A DNA stretch of 35,918 nt from Flavobacteriaceae bacterium (GTDB lineage: Bacteria > Bacteroidota > Bacteroidia > Flavobacteriales > Flavobacteriaceae), in assembly GCA_023954685.1 (NCBI GenBank), contig JAGSHF010000007.1, forward strand, positions 1 through 35,918, in the 5' to 3' direction. The stretch's first letter is position 1, and each line of letters starts with the position of its first letter. A program made the position numbers and the translations under genes. Shown here one piece after another: positions 10,838-20,860 of this stretch. The notes under the pieces were generated by a model, which saw only the letters and a program-made list of their open reading frames with translations, was not told the origin of the DNA and ran no database searches.

Positions 10838-10962
10838 GGGCTATAGTTATATTATCTGAGGGTTATTAGTACTTTATTTCGAACAACTGTAAATGTAGTA
10901 AAATATACGTTATAATTAAAGATTTAGACTTTATAAATAATCGACATATTAAGGCGATTATA

Positions 10963-12495
10963 TTAGTGCTTAAAATGACGTGTTCCAGTAAAAACCATAG
11001 CAACATTATTCGTGTTACAATAATCAATACTAAGTTGATCTTTAATAGATCCTCCCGGTTGAATTACAGCTGTTATACCAGCATTATCCGCAATTTCCAC
11101 ACAATCTGGAAATGGAAAAAATGCGTCACTTGCCATAACGGCGCCCTGAAGTTCAAAATTAAATGATTGCGCTTTATGAATCGCTTGATTAAGTGCATCA
11201 ACTCTACTTGTTTGACCTGTGCCACTTGCACAAAGTTGTTTGTTTTTTGCAAGCACTATCGTGTTACTTTTTGTATGCTTGCAAATTTTTGAAGCGAAAA
11301 TAAGATCTTCAATTTCATTACTACTAGGTTTGCCAATTGTAGCATGACTAAGTTGTTCAGCAGCATCTGTTATGTTATCCTTGTCTTGCACTAAAACACC
11401 ATTTAAGCACGTTCTGACCGTAGTTTTTGGTAAGTGAATATCCTTTAGAATAAGGAGGATTCGGTTTTTCTTTCCTTTTAAAATTTCTACAGCATCTTCA
11501 CTAAATGAGGGCGCAATAACAACTTCGCAGAATAAACTATGGATTTCTTCTGAGGTAGCTTTATCAATTTCTGTATTAGAAATTAAAACACCGCCAAAGG
11601 CAGAAACAGGATCTCCTGCTAATGCATCTTTGTAAGCATTAAGAAGTGTGTCACGCTGCGCGATACCACAAGCATTATTGTGTTTTAATATAGCGAAAGT
11701 TGGTGCTTCTCCTTTAAATTCGTTCATTAAATTTACAGCAGCATCAACGTCCAGTAAGTTGTTATAACTTAATTCTTTTCCATGTAACTTGGTAAAGATC
11801 TCGTTGAAATCTCCAAAGAAGAATCCTTTTTGGTGTGGGTTTTCACCATAACGAAGTGCTTGTCCATTAAGCGCACTCAGTTTTAAAACAGTTTCCTCTT
11901 GACTAGAGTTAAAGTAATTAAATATTGCACTATCATAATGTGATGAAACATTGAAAGATTTTAAGGCAAAACGTTTGCGGTCTTCCAATGAAATGTCCCC
12001 ATGATCATTAGAAATTAACTCTAGAAATTCAGCATAATCATTTACTGAAGACACGCAAATGACATCCTTAAAATTTTTCCCTGCAGCACGAATTAAAGAA
12101 ATCCCGCCGATGTCAATTTTTTCAATAATATCTTGTTCGCTTGCACCTGAGGCAACGGTTTTTTCAAAAGGGTATAAATCTACAATAACACAATCAATTT
12201 GTGGAATTTCAAATTCCACCAATTCAGCAACATCTAGAGCGTTGTCTTGTCGGTTTAAAATACCACCAAAAATTTTTGGATGTAACGTTTTTACACGACC
12301 ACCAAGAATTGAAGGATATGAAGTGATATCTTCCGCAGGAACTACATCAATGCCTAAATCATTGATAAATTTTTGTGTTCCACCAGTTGAATAAATGATA
12401 ACACCTTGTTCATTTAGTTTTTTTACAATTGGGGCCAAGCCTTCCTTGCTAAAAACCGAAATTAGTGCTGATTTGATTGTTTTACTGTTGCTCAT
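10963..12495 (-). CDS. purH: Bifunctional AICAR formyltransferase/IMP cyclohydrolase
   Basis: 'SALISVFSKEGLAPIVKKLNEQGVIIYSTGGT', 'LGGRVKTLHPKIFGGIL', 'ALRYGENPHQ', 'LKHNNACGIA', 'TGTRHFKH'. The ORF call to 12522 uses a TTG inside a TAnnTTTG promoter box; ATG at 12495 is more plausible. Confidence 0.95.
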   Translation of the reverse strand: MSNSKTIKSALISVFSKEGLAPIVKKLNEQGVIIYSTGGTQKFINDLGIDVVPAEDITSYPSILGGRVKTLHPKIFGGILNRQDNALDVAELVEFEIPQIDCVIVDLYPFEKTVASGASEQDIIEKIDIGGISLIRAAGKNFKDVICVSSVNDYAEFLELISNDHGDISLEDRKRFALKSFNVSSHYDSAIFNYFNSSQEETVLKLSALNGQALRYGENPHQKGFFFGDFNEIFTKLHGKELSYNNLLDVDAAVNLMNEFKGEAPTFAILKHNNACGIAQRDTLLNAYKDALAGDPVSAFGGVLISNTEIDKATSEEIHSLFCEVVIAPSFSEDAVEILKGKKNRILLILKDIHLPKTTVRTCLNGVLVQDKDNITDAAEQLSHATIGKPSSNEIEDLIFASKICKHTKSNTIVLAKNKQLCASGTGQTSRVDALNQAIHKAQSFNFELQGAVMASDAFFPFPDCVEIADNAGITAVIQPGGSIKDQLSIDYCNTNNVAMVFTGTRHFKH

Positions 12496-12519
12496 TATAG
12501 TGTGTTGTGGATTGAACCG

Positions 12520-12527
12520 CAAAAGTA
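12520..12527 (-). promoter_or_regulatory. Candidate Bacteroidetes -7 promoter box (TACTTTTG) for purH
   Basis: Minus strand reads TACTTTTG, matching TAnnTTTG, 25 nt upstream of the ATG at 12495. Confidence 0.5.
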
Positions 12528-12660
12528 ACGAATTAAGTCAATTTACACTGTGGATTTTAATCAAAATAGCGTGTTTTTTTTCACCAAAGGCAATAGTTAT
12601 TAACAGTGGCGAAGAAGATCTTGCGTTAGAAAAATTAAAAGGAAGTAAGTGCTCTTATTA

Positions 12661-13116
12661 TTAAAGCATTTTAGCGACCTCGCTACAAACAAATTCTAAG
12701 AATTGCTCATCTTCAACTGCAAACGGATCTGGTGTGTTAGAATCAATATCTATTTGTCCAATGTTTTCTCCGTTAATGAATATCGGGACTACAATTTCGG
12801 CTTTAACAGTAATGCTACAGGCTATATAATTATCTTGAGCGGTCACATCTGGGACTACAAAATTTTCATTGCTAACAGCTACTTGCCCACAGATACCTTT
12901 GCCAAAAGGGATAATAGTGTGATCTGTTGGCTCTCCAACATAAGGGCCTAATTTGAGCTCGTTTTTCTCACCATTCTTAAAATAAAACCCTACCCAATTA
13001 TAATAATTGATGTTGGTTTCTAGAAGTTCGCAAATAGATAATAGGCGGTTTTCTTTTGTTTCGTTGTGGTTTGAAACTATTTCAATTACTTTTGGTTTTA
13101 ACGTGCTCAAGACCAT
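12661..13116 (-). CDS. GAF-domain protein, free methionine-(R)-sulfoxide reductase-like
   Basis: 'NYYNWVGFYFKNGEKNELKLGPYVGEPTDHTIIPFGKGICGQVAVSNENFVVPDV...IACSITVKAEIVVPIFINGENIGQIDIDSN' fits fRMsr. ORF extends to 13176; the internal Met (MVLSTLKPKVIEIV) at 13116 is a likely start. Confidence 0.8.
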   Translation of the reverse strand: MVLSTLKPKVIEIVSNHNETKENRLLSICELLETNINYYNWVGFYFKNGEKNELKLGPYVGEPTDHTIIPFGKGICGQVAVSNENFVVPDVTAQDNYIACSITVKAEIVVPIFINGENIGQIDIDSNTPDPFAVEDEQFLEFVCSEVAKML

Positions 13117-13204
13117 TGGATAAATTTTTTGGTAAAAATATTCAAATTCGAGTGAATTAGATGTGTAGATTAGCATAATTTTAGGAAAATTTCAATCCAA
13201 TTAT

Positions 13205-13756
13205 TTGAAAGCAATACTTAAAAAATATAAAGGCGTAGTTAAATTTGTTCTTACATTTCTAATGGTGTATATATTTCTAGCTATTTGTTATCAGGTGTAT
13301 TTGGATTATTCTAAAGACAGTAAATATTATCCAGATTACTTTACAGAATTGGTAGCGCATCAAACTCAGGAATTGTCTAATGCATTTGGGTATGAAACCT
13401 ACATGTTGGACCATCCCGATGAGCCCTCAATAAAAGTTATTTTTCGAGGTAAATATTTGGCACGAATAATAGAAGGGTGCAATGGTATTAGCATTATTAT
13501 TTTATTCGTTGCTTTTATTGTGGCTTTTGCTGAAAAGTGGAAACCTACACTAATTTACATTTTAGCAGGAAGCGTCTTGATTTATATCGCAAACCTCCTT
13601 CGTATTGTACTGCTTTATTTTGGCATTTACCATTATCCTTGGCATCAAGAATTTTTGCACGGGACTTTATTTCCACTTGCTATTTATGGGATGGTATTTT
13701 TACTTTGGATGTTTTGGGTAAATCGATATTCTAAATTAAAACAAAACGATGGATAG
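13205..13756 (+). CDS. xrtF: Exosortase family protein XrtF
   Basis: 183 aa polytopic; exosortase active-site pattern: Cys in 'IIEGCNGISIIILFVAFIVAF', Arg in 'IANLLRIVLLYF', His in 'EFLHGTLFPLAIYG'. TTG start gives MKAILKKYKG. Confidence 0.85.
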   Translation: MKAILKKYKGVVKFVLTFLMVYIFLAICYQVYLDYSKDSKYYPDYFTELVAHQTQELSNAFGYETYMLDHPDEPSIKVIFRGKYLARIIEGCNGISIIILFVAFIVAFAEKWKPTLIYILAGSVLIYIANLLRIVLLYFGIYHYPWHQEFLHGTLFPLAIYGMVFLLWMFWVNRYSKLKQNDG

Positions 13757-14177
13757 GATTTTTAAGTATATTATCGTATCCGTTTTGATTTTGCTGTTGG
13801 TATTGATCCGCTTTTTCGAGAACGATTTGTTTTATGATCCATATTTGACATTTTTTAAAAATGATTACCTCTACCTGGATTCCCCTCGTCGTGAAGTGTT
13901 TAAGTTAACACTATTTACATCTTTGCGTTATGTATTAAATTCAATGATTTCTATGGCAATTTTATTTGTTGTTTTCAGGGATAAGGGGGTCATTAAATTC
14001 TCAGCAGTAGTGTATCTCTTTGCTTATATTATGCTGTTAGTCATCTTTTTATATTTTGTAATTAACCCAAGACAAGAAGATTACTATTTGTTTTTTAATT
14101 TGCGTCGCTTTTTAATTCAACCACTTATTTTATTAATCTTGCTTCCGGCGTTTTATTATAACAAAGTGAAAGTTTAA
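13749..14177 (+). CDS. Exosortase F system-associated membrane protein
   Basis: 142 aa with several TM segments; overlaps xrtF by 8 nt; matches the small membrane protein known to sit next to XrtF in Flavobacteriia. Confidence 0.75.
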   Translation: MDRIFKYIIVSVLILLLVLIRFFENDLFYDPYLTFFKNDYLYLDSPRREVFKLTLFTSLRYVLNSMISMAILFVVFRDKGVIKFSAVVYLFAYIMLLVIFLYFVINPRQEDYYLFFNLRRFLIQPLILLILLPAFYYNKVKV

Positions 14178-14223
14178 GATGTTAATCCTTTGATAAAATA
14201 GAGTGTTATCTTTTTCTTTTTTA

Positions 14224-14231
14224 TAAATTTG
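14224..14231 (+). promoter_or_regulatory. Candidate -7 promoter box TAAATTTG for the putative metal operon
   Basis: TAAATTTG matches TAnnTTTG, 6 nt upstream of the ATG at 14238; the spacing is short. Confidence 0.35.
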
Positions 14232-14237
14232 CCACTG

Positions 14238-14648
14238 ATGAAACAATTTTTACATAAGCTATTTTCAACAGCTATAGCGCTTTTGGTGTTGTTTTCAACA
14301 GTTTCTTTTACTGTAGAAAAACACTTTTGTGGCGATGTGTTGGTTGATGTTTCTGTGTTTTCTGAAGCTAATAAATGCAAAATGGAGGCTTTAGAATTCG
14401 ATCAAGATACCTTACAAAAAAAGACTTGTTGTAAAGATAAAATTGACGTTGTTGAAGGGCAAGATGAATTAATTGTAAAATCTTTTGATGATCTTAATGT
14501 TGATCAGCAATTGGTTTTGGCATCTTATACCTTTACTTACCTCAATTTATTTGAAGGATTATCGCAGTGCGTTGTACCGGATAAATATTATTCTCCACCT
14601 AATTTGATCATAGACAAACAAGTTTTTGATCAAGTTTTCCTTATTTGA
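14238..14648 (+). CDS. HYC_CC_PP-type small cysteine-rich protein
   Basis: 'EKHFCGDVLVDVSVF', 'KKTCCKDK', 'YYSPPNL' (H-x-C, CC and PP landmarks); directly upstream of a TonB receptor. ATG at 14238 preferred over TTG at 14229. Confidence 0.7.
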   Translation: MKQFLHKLFSTAIALLVLFSTVSFTVEKHFCGDVLVDVSVFSEANKCKMEALEFDQDTLQKKTCCKDKIDVVEGQDELIVKSFDDLNVDQQLVLASYTFTYLNLFEGLSQCVVPDKYYSPPNLIIDKQVFDQVFLI

Positions 14649-14666
14649 TATTTTTAATTATTTCAC

Positions 14667-14716
14667 ATTGCTTTAGGCACAGTTTAAAGCAATCGGGCAG
14701 GTATAATATTATGCCC
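14667..14716 (+). promoter_or_regulatory. Two tandem inverted repeats just upstream of the TonB receptor start
   Basis: ATTGCTTTA(14667-14675)/TAAAGCAAT(14685-14693) and GGGCA(14695-14699)/TGCCC(14712-14716), the latter containing TAATATTA. Confidence 0.5.
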
Positions 14717-14726
14717 AGAAATTGAA

Positions 14727-16988
14727 TTGAAACGATTAAAAATAAACATTTTGAAATACGTATTATATATATTAATAATGCTTCCATGTATTGCAATTGG
14801 TCAAGACCAATTGCAGGGTACTATTCTAGAAGCAAATGATGAAAATGAACCTATTGGCTTAGCTGGGGCTAATGTATATTGGTTAAATACAACAGTTGGT
14901 GCCGTAACCGATATCGATGGGAATTTTAAAATCTCCTATAAAACTGATTACACTAAATTAGTAGTTAGTTATGTTGGGTTTACTACAGATACCATTGCTA
15001 TTTCTGAACCGAAATTCATCAAACATTGGTTGAGCCCAGTTAGTAATTTAGATGAAGTAGTCTTAAAATCAAGAAAGCAAGCAACATCAAAATCATATCT
15101 TCAAGCGGCGAACGTTTTAACCGTGAGTAGCGAGGAATTGTTAAAAGCGGCCTGCTGTAATTTATCTGAGAGTTTTGAAACAAACCCGTCAATTGACGTT
15201 AATTTTGCAGATGCAGTAACAGGAACACGGCAAATTAAAATGTTGGGATTAACTAGCCCATATATTTTAATTGCAACTGAAAACATTCCTGCCATACGTG
15301 GAGCTTCTCAAGCCTATGGTTTAAGTTTTATTCCAGGAACTTGGGTAGAAAGTATTCAAATTACTAAAGGAGCAGGTAGCGTTGTAAACGGATTTGAAAG
15401 TATAGCTGGACAAATCAATGCAGAGCTGCAAAAACCAATGACAGATGCTCGTGTTTTTGTAAATGCCTATGGGGCTGCTAATGGAAGATATGAGTTAAAT
15501 ACACACTTGAATACTGCGTTAAATGACAGGTGGAGTACTGGTTTATATCTTCATGGTAATATGAGGGATAAAAAGTTTGATAATAATGACGACGGATTTT
15601 TAGATATGCCTTTGGCAAAGCAAATTAATGTCATGAATCGTTGGCAATATACCAATCTAGAAAAAGGCATTGTTAGTTTTACCAATATTCGATATTTAAA
15701 TGATAATAAACAGACAGGACAGACCATTTTTAATCCGGATACTGACAAGCTCACGACTAACGCATGGGGAAGTGAAATTGATACAAGACGCTTGGAAGCT
15801 ACAACAAAATTTGGATATGTAAACCCTGAAATTCCGTACCAAAGTATTGGAGCTCAGGTTGCTTACAGTAATCATAAGCAAGAATCTTATTTTGGATTAA
15901 ACACCTATAATATCACGCACAATAGTATATATGCAAATGCTATTTATAATTCGATTATTAGTGATTCAAGACATAAAATAAAGACAGGCATAAGTTTTAC
16001 TTATGACAAATATGAGGAGTTGGTGGTGGATTCTGAATATGAGCGCGCAGAAAATTCGGTTGGTGCATTTTTTGAATATGCTTTTGATAATGTAGACGAT
16101 TTAAATGTAACGGCAGGCATACGTATTGATAGGCATAATTTGCTAGGCACATTTATAACACCACGTTTGCATGCACGATATACGCCATGGGAAAAATCAG
16201 CAATTCGTGGATCCATTGGACGAGGTAAAAGAAGTGCTAATATTTTTACTGAAAACCAAAAAATGTTCGCCACTTCTAGACGTATTAATGTTTTAAACTC
16301 TGGAGGAAAAATCTACGGATTAGATCCAGAAATTGCATGGAATTATGGTGTGTCATTTTTACAAGGGTTTAATTTGTTTGATAGAAAAGCCGATATTACT
16401 TTAGACTTTTACAGAACAAACTTTGAAAACCAAATTGTTGTTGATTATGAAAATCCAACAGAAGTTAATTTTTATAATCTGAATGGAAAAAGTTATGCTA
16501 ATAGTTTTCAGGCGGAGTTTAATTATAATGTTTTTGAAAATTTAGACCTGCGAATGGCTTATAAGATTTATGATGTTAAAACTCAATACCAATCGGGAGA
16601 ACTTGAAAAGGCATTAACACCAAAATATCGTATTTTTGCTAACGTTTCATATGAGACCAAGGTTAAAGAAAATGGAGGTCAATGGAAATTTGATACCACT
16701 TATAATTGGATTAGTGAACAGCGTTTTACCAATACAAGTAGTAATCCAATTCAATATCAATTGCCGGAGTATTCGCCTACAGTCGCTACCTTAAATGCTC
16801 AAGTTACTAAAGTGTTTTCTCCAAAATTTGAATTATATTTAGGAGCTGAAAATTTAACAAATGTAAAACAGGATAATCCTATTTTGGCCAGTGATGATCC
16901 GTTTGGTGCGAATTTTGATACGACATTTGTTTATGGCCCTATATTTGGAGCGAGTTATTATGCGGGTTTAAGATTTAGAATCGAATAA
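14727..16988 (+). CDS. TonB-dependent outer-membrane receptor, carboxypeptidase-like N-terminal domain, putative metal-related
   Basis: 753 aa; TTG start with signal peptide MKRLKINILKYVLYILIMLPCIAIGQ; 'GANVYWLNTTVGAVTDIDGNFKISY...VVSYVGFTTDTI'; plug 'ACCNLSESFETNPSIDVNFADAVTGTRQIKMLGL', 'GAGSVVNGFESIAGQINAE'. Confidence 0.9.
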   Translation: MKRLKINILKYVLYILIMLPCIAIGQDQLQGTILEANDENEPIGLAGANVYWLNTTVGAVTDIDGNFKISYKTDYTKLVVSYVGFTTDTIAISEPKFIKHWLSPVSNLDEVVLKSRKQATSKSYLQAANVLTVSSEELLKAACCNLSESFETNPSIDVNFADAVTGTRQIKMLGLTSPYILIATENIPAIRGASQAYGLSFIPGTWVESIQITKGAGSVVNGFESIAGQINAELQKPMTDARVFVNAYGAANGRYELNTHLNTALNDRWSTGLYLHGNMRDKKFDNNDDGFLDMPLAKQINVMNRWQYTNLEKGIVSFTNIRYLNDNKQTGQTIFNPDTDKLTTNAWGSEIDTRRLEATTKFGYVNPEIPYQSIGAQVAYSNHKQESYFGLNTYNITHNSIYANAIYNSIISDSRHKIKTGISFTYDKYEELVVDSEYERAENSVGAFFEYAFDNVDDLNVTAGIRIDRHNLLGTFITPRLHARYTPWEKSAIRGSIGRGKRSANIFTENQKMFATSRRINVLNSGGKIYGLDPEIAWNYGVSFLQGFNLFDRKADITLDFYRTNFENQIVVDYENPTEVNFYNLNGKSYANSFQAEFNYNVFENLDLRMAYKIYDVKTQYQSGELEKALTPKYRIFANVSYETKVKENGGQWKFDTTYNWISEQRFTNTSSNPIQYQLPEYSPTVATLNAQVTKVFSPKFELYLGAENLTNVKQDNPILASDDPFGANFDTTFVYGPIFGASYYAGLRFRIE

Positions 16989-16998
16989 AATATATATT

Positions 16999-17352
16999 AT
17001 GAAAAGAATTATTGTATTAGTTTTTATGTGCATGAGCATGCTATCATTTGCACAAAATAAAAACGCAAAAGCAAACATAGAAGTCGATGGTGTTTGCTTA
17101 ATGTGTAAAAAACGTATTGAAAAAGCTGCCATTAAGTCTAAAGGCGTGAAATCGGCAGTTTGGAATGTGAAAACACACGAATTGAAATTAATATTTGATG
17201 AACGCAAGACTGATTTAAACGCAATTCAAGAAAATATTGCTGCGGTTGGACATGATACAAAATTGCTGAAAGCAAAAGATGACGTGTATAACAATATTGA
17301 TCCTTGTTGTAAATACCGAGATAAAGAGGTAGTAGATGCCCATGAAAATTAA
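16999..17352 (+). CDS. Secreted heavy-metal-associated (HMA) domain protein
   Basis: 117 aa; signal peptide; 'ANIEVDGVCLMCKKRIEKAAIKSKGVKSAVWNVKTHELKLIFDE' (CxxC HMA fold), C-terminal 'DPCCKYRDKE'. Confidence 0.85.
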   Translation: MKRIIVLVFMCMSMLSFAQNKNAKANIEVDGVCLMCKKRIEKAAIKSKGVKSAVWNVKTHELKLIFDERKTDLNAIQENIAAVGHDTKLLKAKDDVYNNIDPCCKYRDKEVVDAHEN

Positions 17353-17375
17353 ACTAAACCAAAAAAGATAATATA

Positions 17376-17708
17376 ATGAAAAAACTCACTTTTATGTTAA
17401 TGTGTATATGCGCATTAACACTAATAAATTCTTGTAAGGAAGAACATAAAGAAGAAAAGACTGAAGCATCTACTGAAGTACGAGGTGATCATGGCGCAGA
17501 AAAAGCCGATTTAGCAATGAATGATGAATTTCAATGCCCAATGGATTGTGAAGACGGTAAGACTTATGATAAAGCTGGTGCTTGTCCGATTTGCAAAATG
17601 GATTTAAAGAAAATTAAAACTATGGATAGTGATGAGCATGCTCATGATGATGGCGAAACGCATGAGAATCACGATGCTGAAAAAAGCCATGATGAAGATG
17701 GACATTAA
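17376..17708 (+). CDS. Heavy-metal-binding-domain lipoprotein with His/Asp-rich tail
   Basis: 'LINSCKEE' lipobox; 'FQCPMDCEDGKTYDKAGACPICKMDLKKI' metal-binding domain; tail HAHDDGETHENHDAEKSHDEDGH. Confidence 0.8.
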   Translation: MKKLTFMLMCICALTLINSCKEEHKEEKTEASTEVRGDHGAEKADLAMNDEFQCPMDCEDGKTYDKAGACPICKMDLKKIKTMDSDEHAHDDGETHENHDAEKSHDEDGH

Positions 17709-18462
17709 GAATATAATGATAAAAGCCGAAGTTAAACGCTTCGGTTTTTTTATTGGTGTTGCTCTATTGAGTATTTCTTGTAACAATAATACTTTATCAG
17801 GAAATAAAGTGGTTAGAAATTCAATTGAAACGCATGGCGGATATGAACAATGGGAAGCATTAAAACAGTTGAGTTTTAATAAAGAGACTACTTTGTTTTA
17901 TGAAGATGGTTCGGTTGAAACGCATACCAATCAGTACCAGATGTTCAATTTTAAAAATGGGCTTTCGGGAACCATAGTATGGCAAGATTCTGAACAAAAA
18001 AAGCATCAAATTCTTTTTGATGATGGAAACATAACTAAAACTGTAAACGATACAATGGTGACCTCCATTGAGGAGTTGAAACGCGCAGAGAACTCTTTTT
18101 GGGCGGCTTATTATGTTGCGAGTAAACCATTTGATTTGGTTGATCAACCTGTTAATTTGGATCTAATTAGAACCATAGATTATAATGGTAAAAAGTGTTA
18201 TGAAGTCGCGTTAAACTATAAAAATAGCAGCGATGAAAACGGCGATCATTGGTTTTATATTATTGATACTGAGACTTATGAGGTGCTTGCTAATAAGGTG
18301 GTTTTAAAGGATCACACGAGTTGGATTGACAACTTAACATTTGATGAGTCTACCCCCTTTAAATTTAATTCGCATCGCAAAAGTTATCGACTAAATGATG
18401 AAGGAGAAAAGACTTATTTAAGAGCTGAGTATTATTATAAAGATTTTAAAGTGCTATTTTGA
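17698..18462 (+). CDS. DUF6503-like lipoprotein
   Basis: ORF from 17629; plausible starts 17698 or 17716 giving MIKAEVKRFGFFIGVALLSISC lipoprotein signal; 'SIETHGGYEQWEALKQLSFNKETTLF', 'NGDHWFYIIDTETYEVLANKVV'. Confidence 0.65.
   Translation: MDIKNIMIKAEVKRFGFFIGVALLSISCNNNTLSGNKVVRNSIETHGGYEQWEALKQLSFNKETTLFYEDGSVETHTNQYQMFNFKNGLSGTIVWQDSEQKKHQILFDDGNITKTVNDTMVTSIEELKRAENSFWAAYYVASKPFDLVDQPVNLDLIRTIDYNGKKCYEVALNYKNSSDENGDHWFYIIDTETYEVLANKVVLKDHTSWIDNLTFDESTPFKFNSHRKSYRLNDEGEKTYLRAEYYYKDFKVLF
17725..17751 (+). terminator. Intrinsic terminator inside the 5' coding part of the next gene
   Basis: CCGAAG (17726-17731), loop TTAAACG, CTTCGG (17739-17744), followed by 7 T. Confidence 0.75.
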
Positions 18463-18692
18463 ATTGTAGTTGTAATGGCATTACAGCTCTCTAAAGTACC
18501 ACGAATACTAATTATACTATTTTTTAAACGCAGGGAATCATAGTTAATGATTTTGTAAATAGGGTAATGCTTTTCTATGGCTGTTATAACTTTAAAATTA
18601 TGACTGAGCTTGAAATTATCTGAATTAATTTTGTTTGATGCATCTGTATTTAGTTGTGGAAGTATTGCTGAGGTTAATTTTATTTTTGTCTA
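18435..18692 (-). pseudogene. Start-less minus-strand open frame, possible gene remnant
   Basis: 84 sense codons with no ATG/GTG/TTG between TAG (18690-18692) and TAA (18435-18437): TKIKLTSAILPQLNTDASNKINSDNFKLSHNFKVITAIEKHYPIYKIINYDSLRLKNSIISIRGTLESCNAITTTIQNSTLKSL. Confidence 0.3.
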
Positions 18693-18743
18693 GGAAGCCA
18701 TTGCAGTTGGTTATTTGCTCATCCTATGGAATATTGTGTAATA

Positions 18744-18777
18744 AAAAAGCGCTTCAATCTAGATTGAAGCGCTTTTT
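18744..18777 (-). terminator. Terminator downstream of groL; perfect 34-bp palindrome
   Basis: AAAAAGCGCTTCAATCT/AGATTGAAGCGCTTTTT, symmetric A/T tracts, 18 bp beyond the groL stop. Confidence 0.85.
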
Positions 18778-18794
18778 GTTTTATATAATGTAAA

Positions 18795-20474
<1,680 letters not shown>

Positions 20475-20535
20475 TTATTAGTTTTATATTTTAAAAAAGC
20501 GATTGATGAATTCCCAGTTTTATCAGGAATAATAT

Positions 20536-20811
20536 TTATATAATTGCTAGAATGTCACTTTCACGCATCATTAAATAATCTTTGCCATCAAATTTAAGTT
20601 CAGTGCCGCCATATTTTCCATAAAGTACAGTATCGCCAACCTTAACGGTTATAGGCTCGTCTTTTGTGCCTTTTCCTACGGCTACAACATTTCCTTTTTG
20701 TGGTTTTTCTTTAGCGTTATCAGGAATGATAATTCCAGAAGCTGTTGTAGTTTCAGCTGCTACAGGCTCAATAAGAACTCTATCTGCTAATGGCTTAATA
20801 TTTAATCCCAT
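20536..20811 (-). CDS. groES: Co-chaperonin GroES
   Basis: 91 aa; '[42 protein letters not shown]'. Confidence 0.98.
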   Translation of the reverse strand: MGLNIKPLADRVLIEPVAAETTTASGIIIPDNAKEKPQKGNVVAVGKGTKDEPITVKVGDTVLYGKYGGTELKFDGKDYLMMRESDILAII

Positions 20812-20860
20812 TTTATATTTTGTTTATTGGTTAATAATTATGTTTAACGCTTAGGCTATA

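Noticed and set aside
12395-12664. Plus-strand ORF spanning the purH 5' end and the adjacent gap
   Set aside because: Mostly antisense to purH and its promoter; composition not protein-like.
17629-17697. N-terminal extension of the DUF6503-like ORF (MMSMLMMMAKRMRITMLKKAMMKMD)
   Set aside because: Out-of-frame reading of the His-rich tail of the upstream gene; the lipoprotein signal starts later.
18744-18777. 34-bp perfect palindrome considered as an operator or mobile-element end
   Set aside because: Position after the groL stop and flanking A/T tracts fit a bidirectional terminator.
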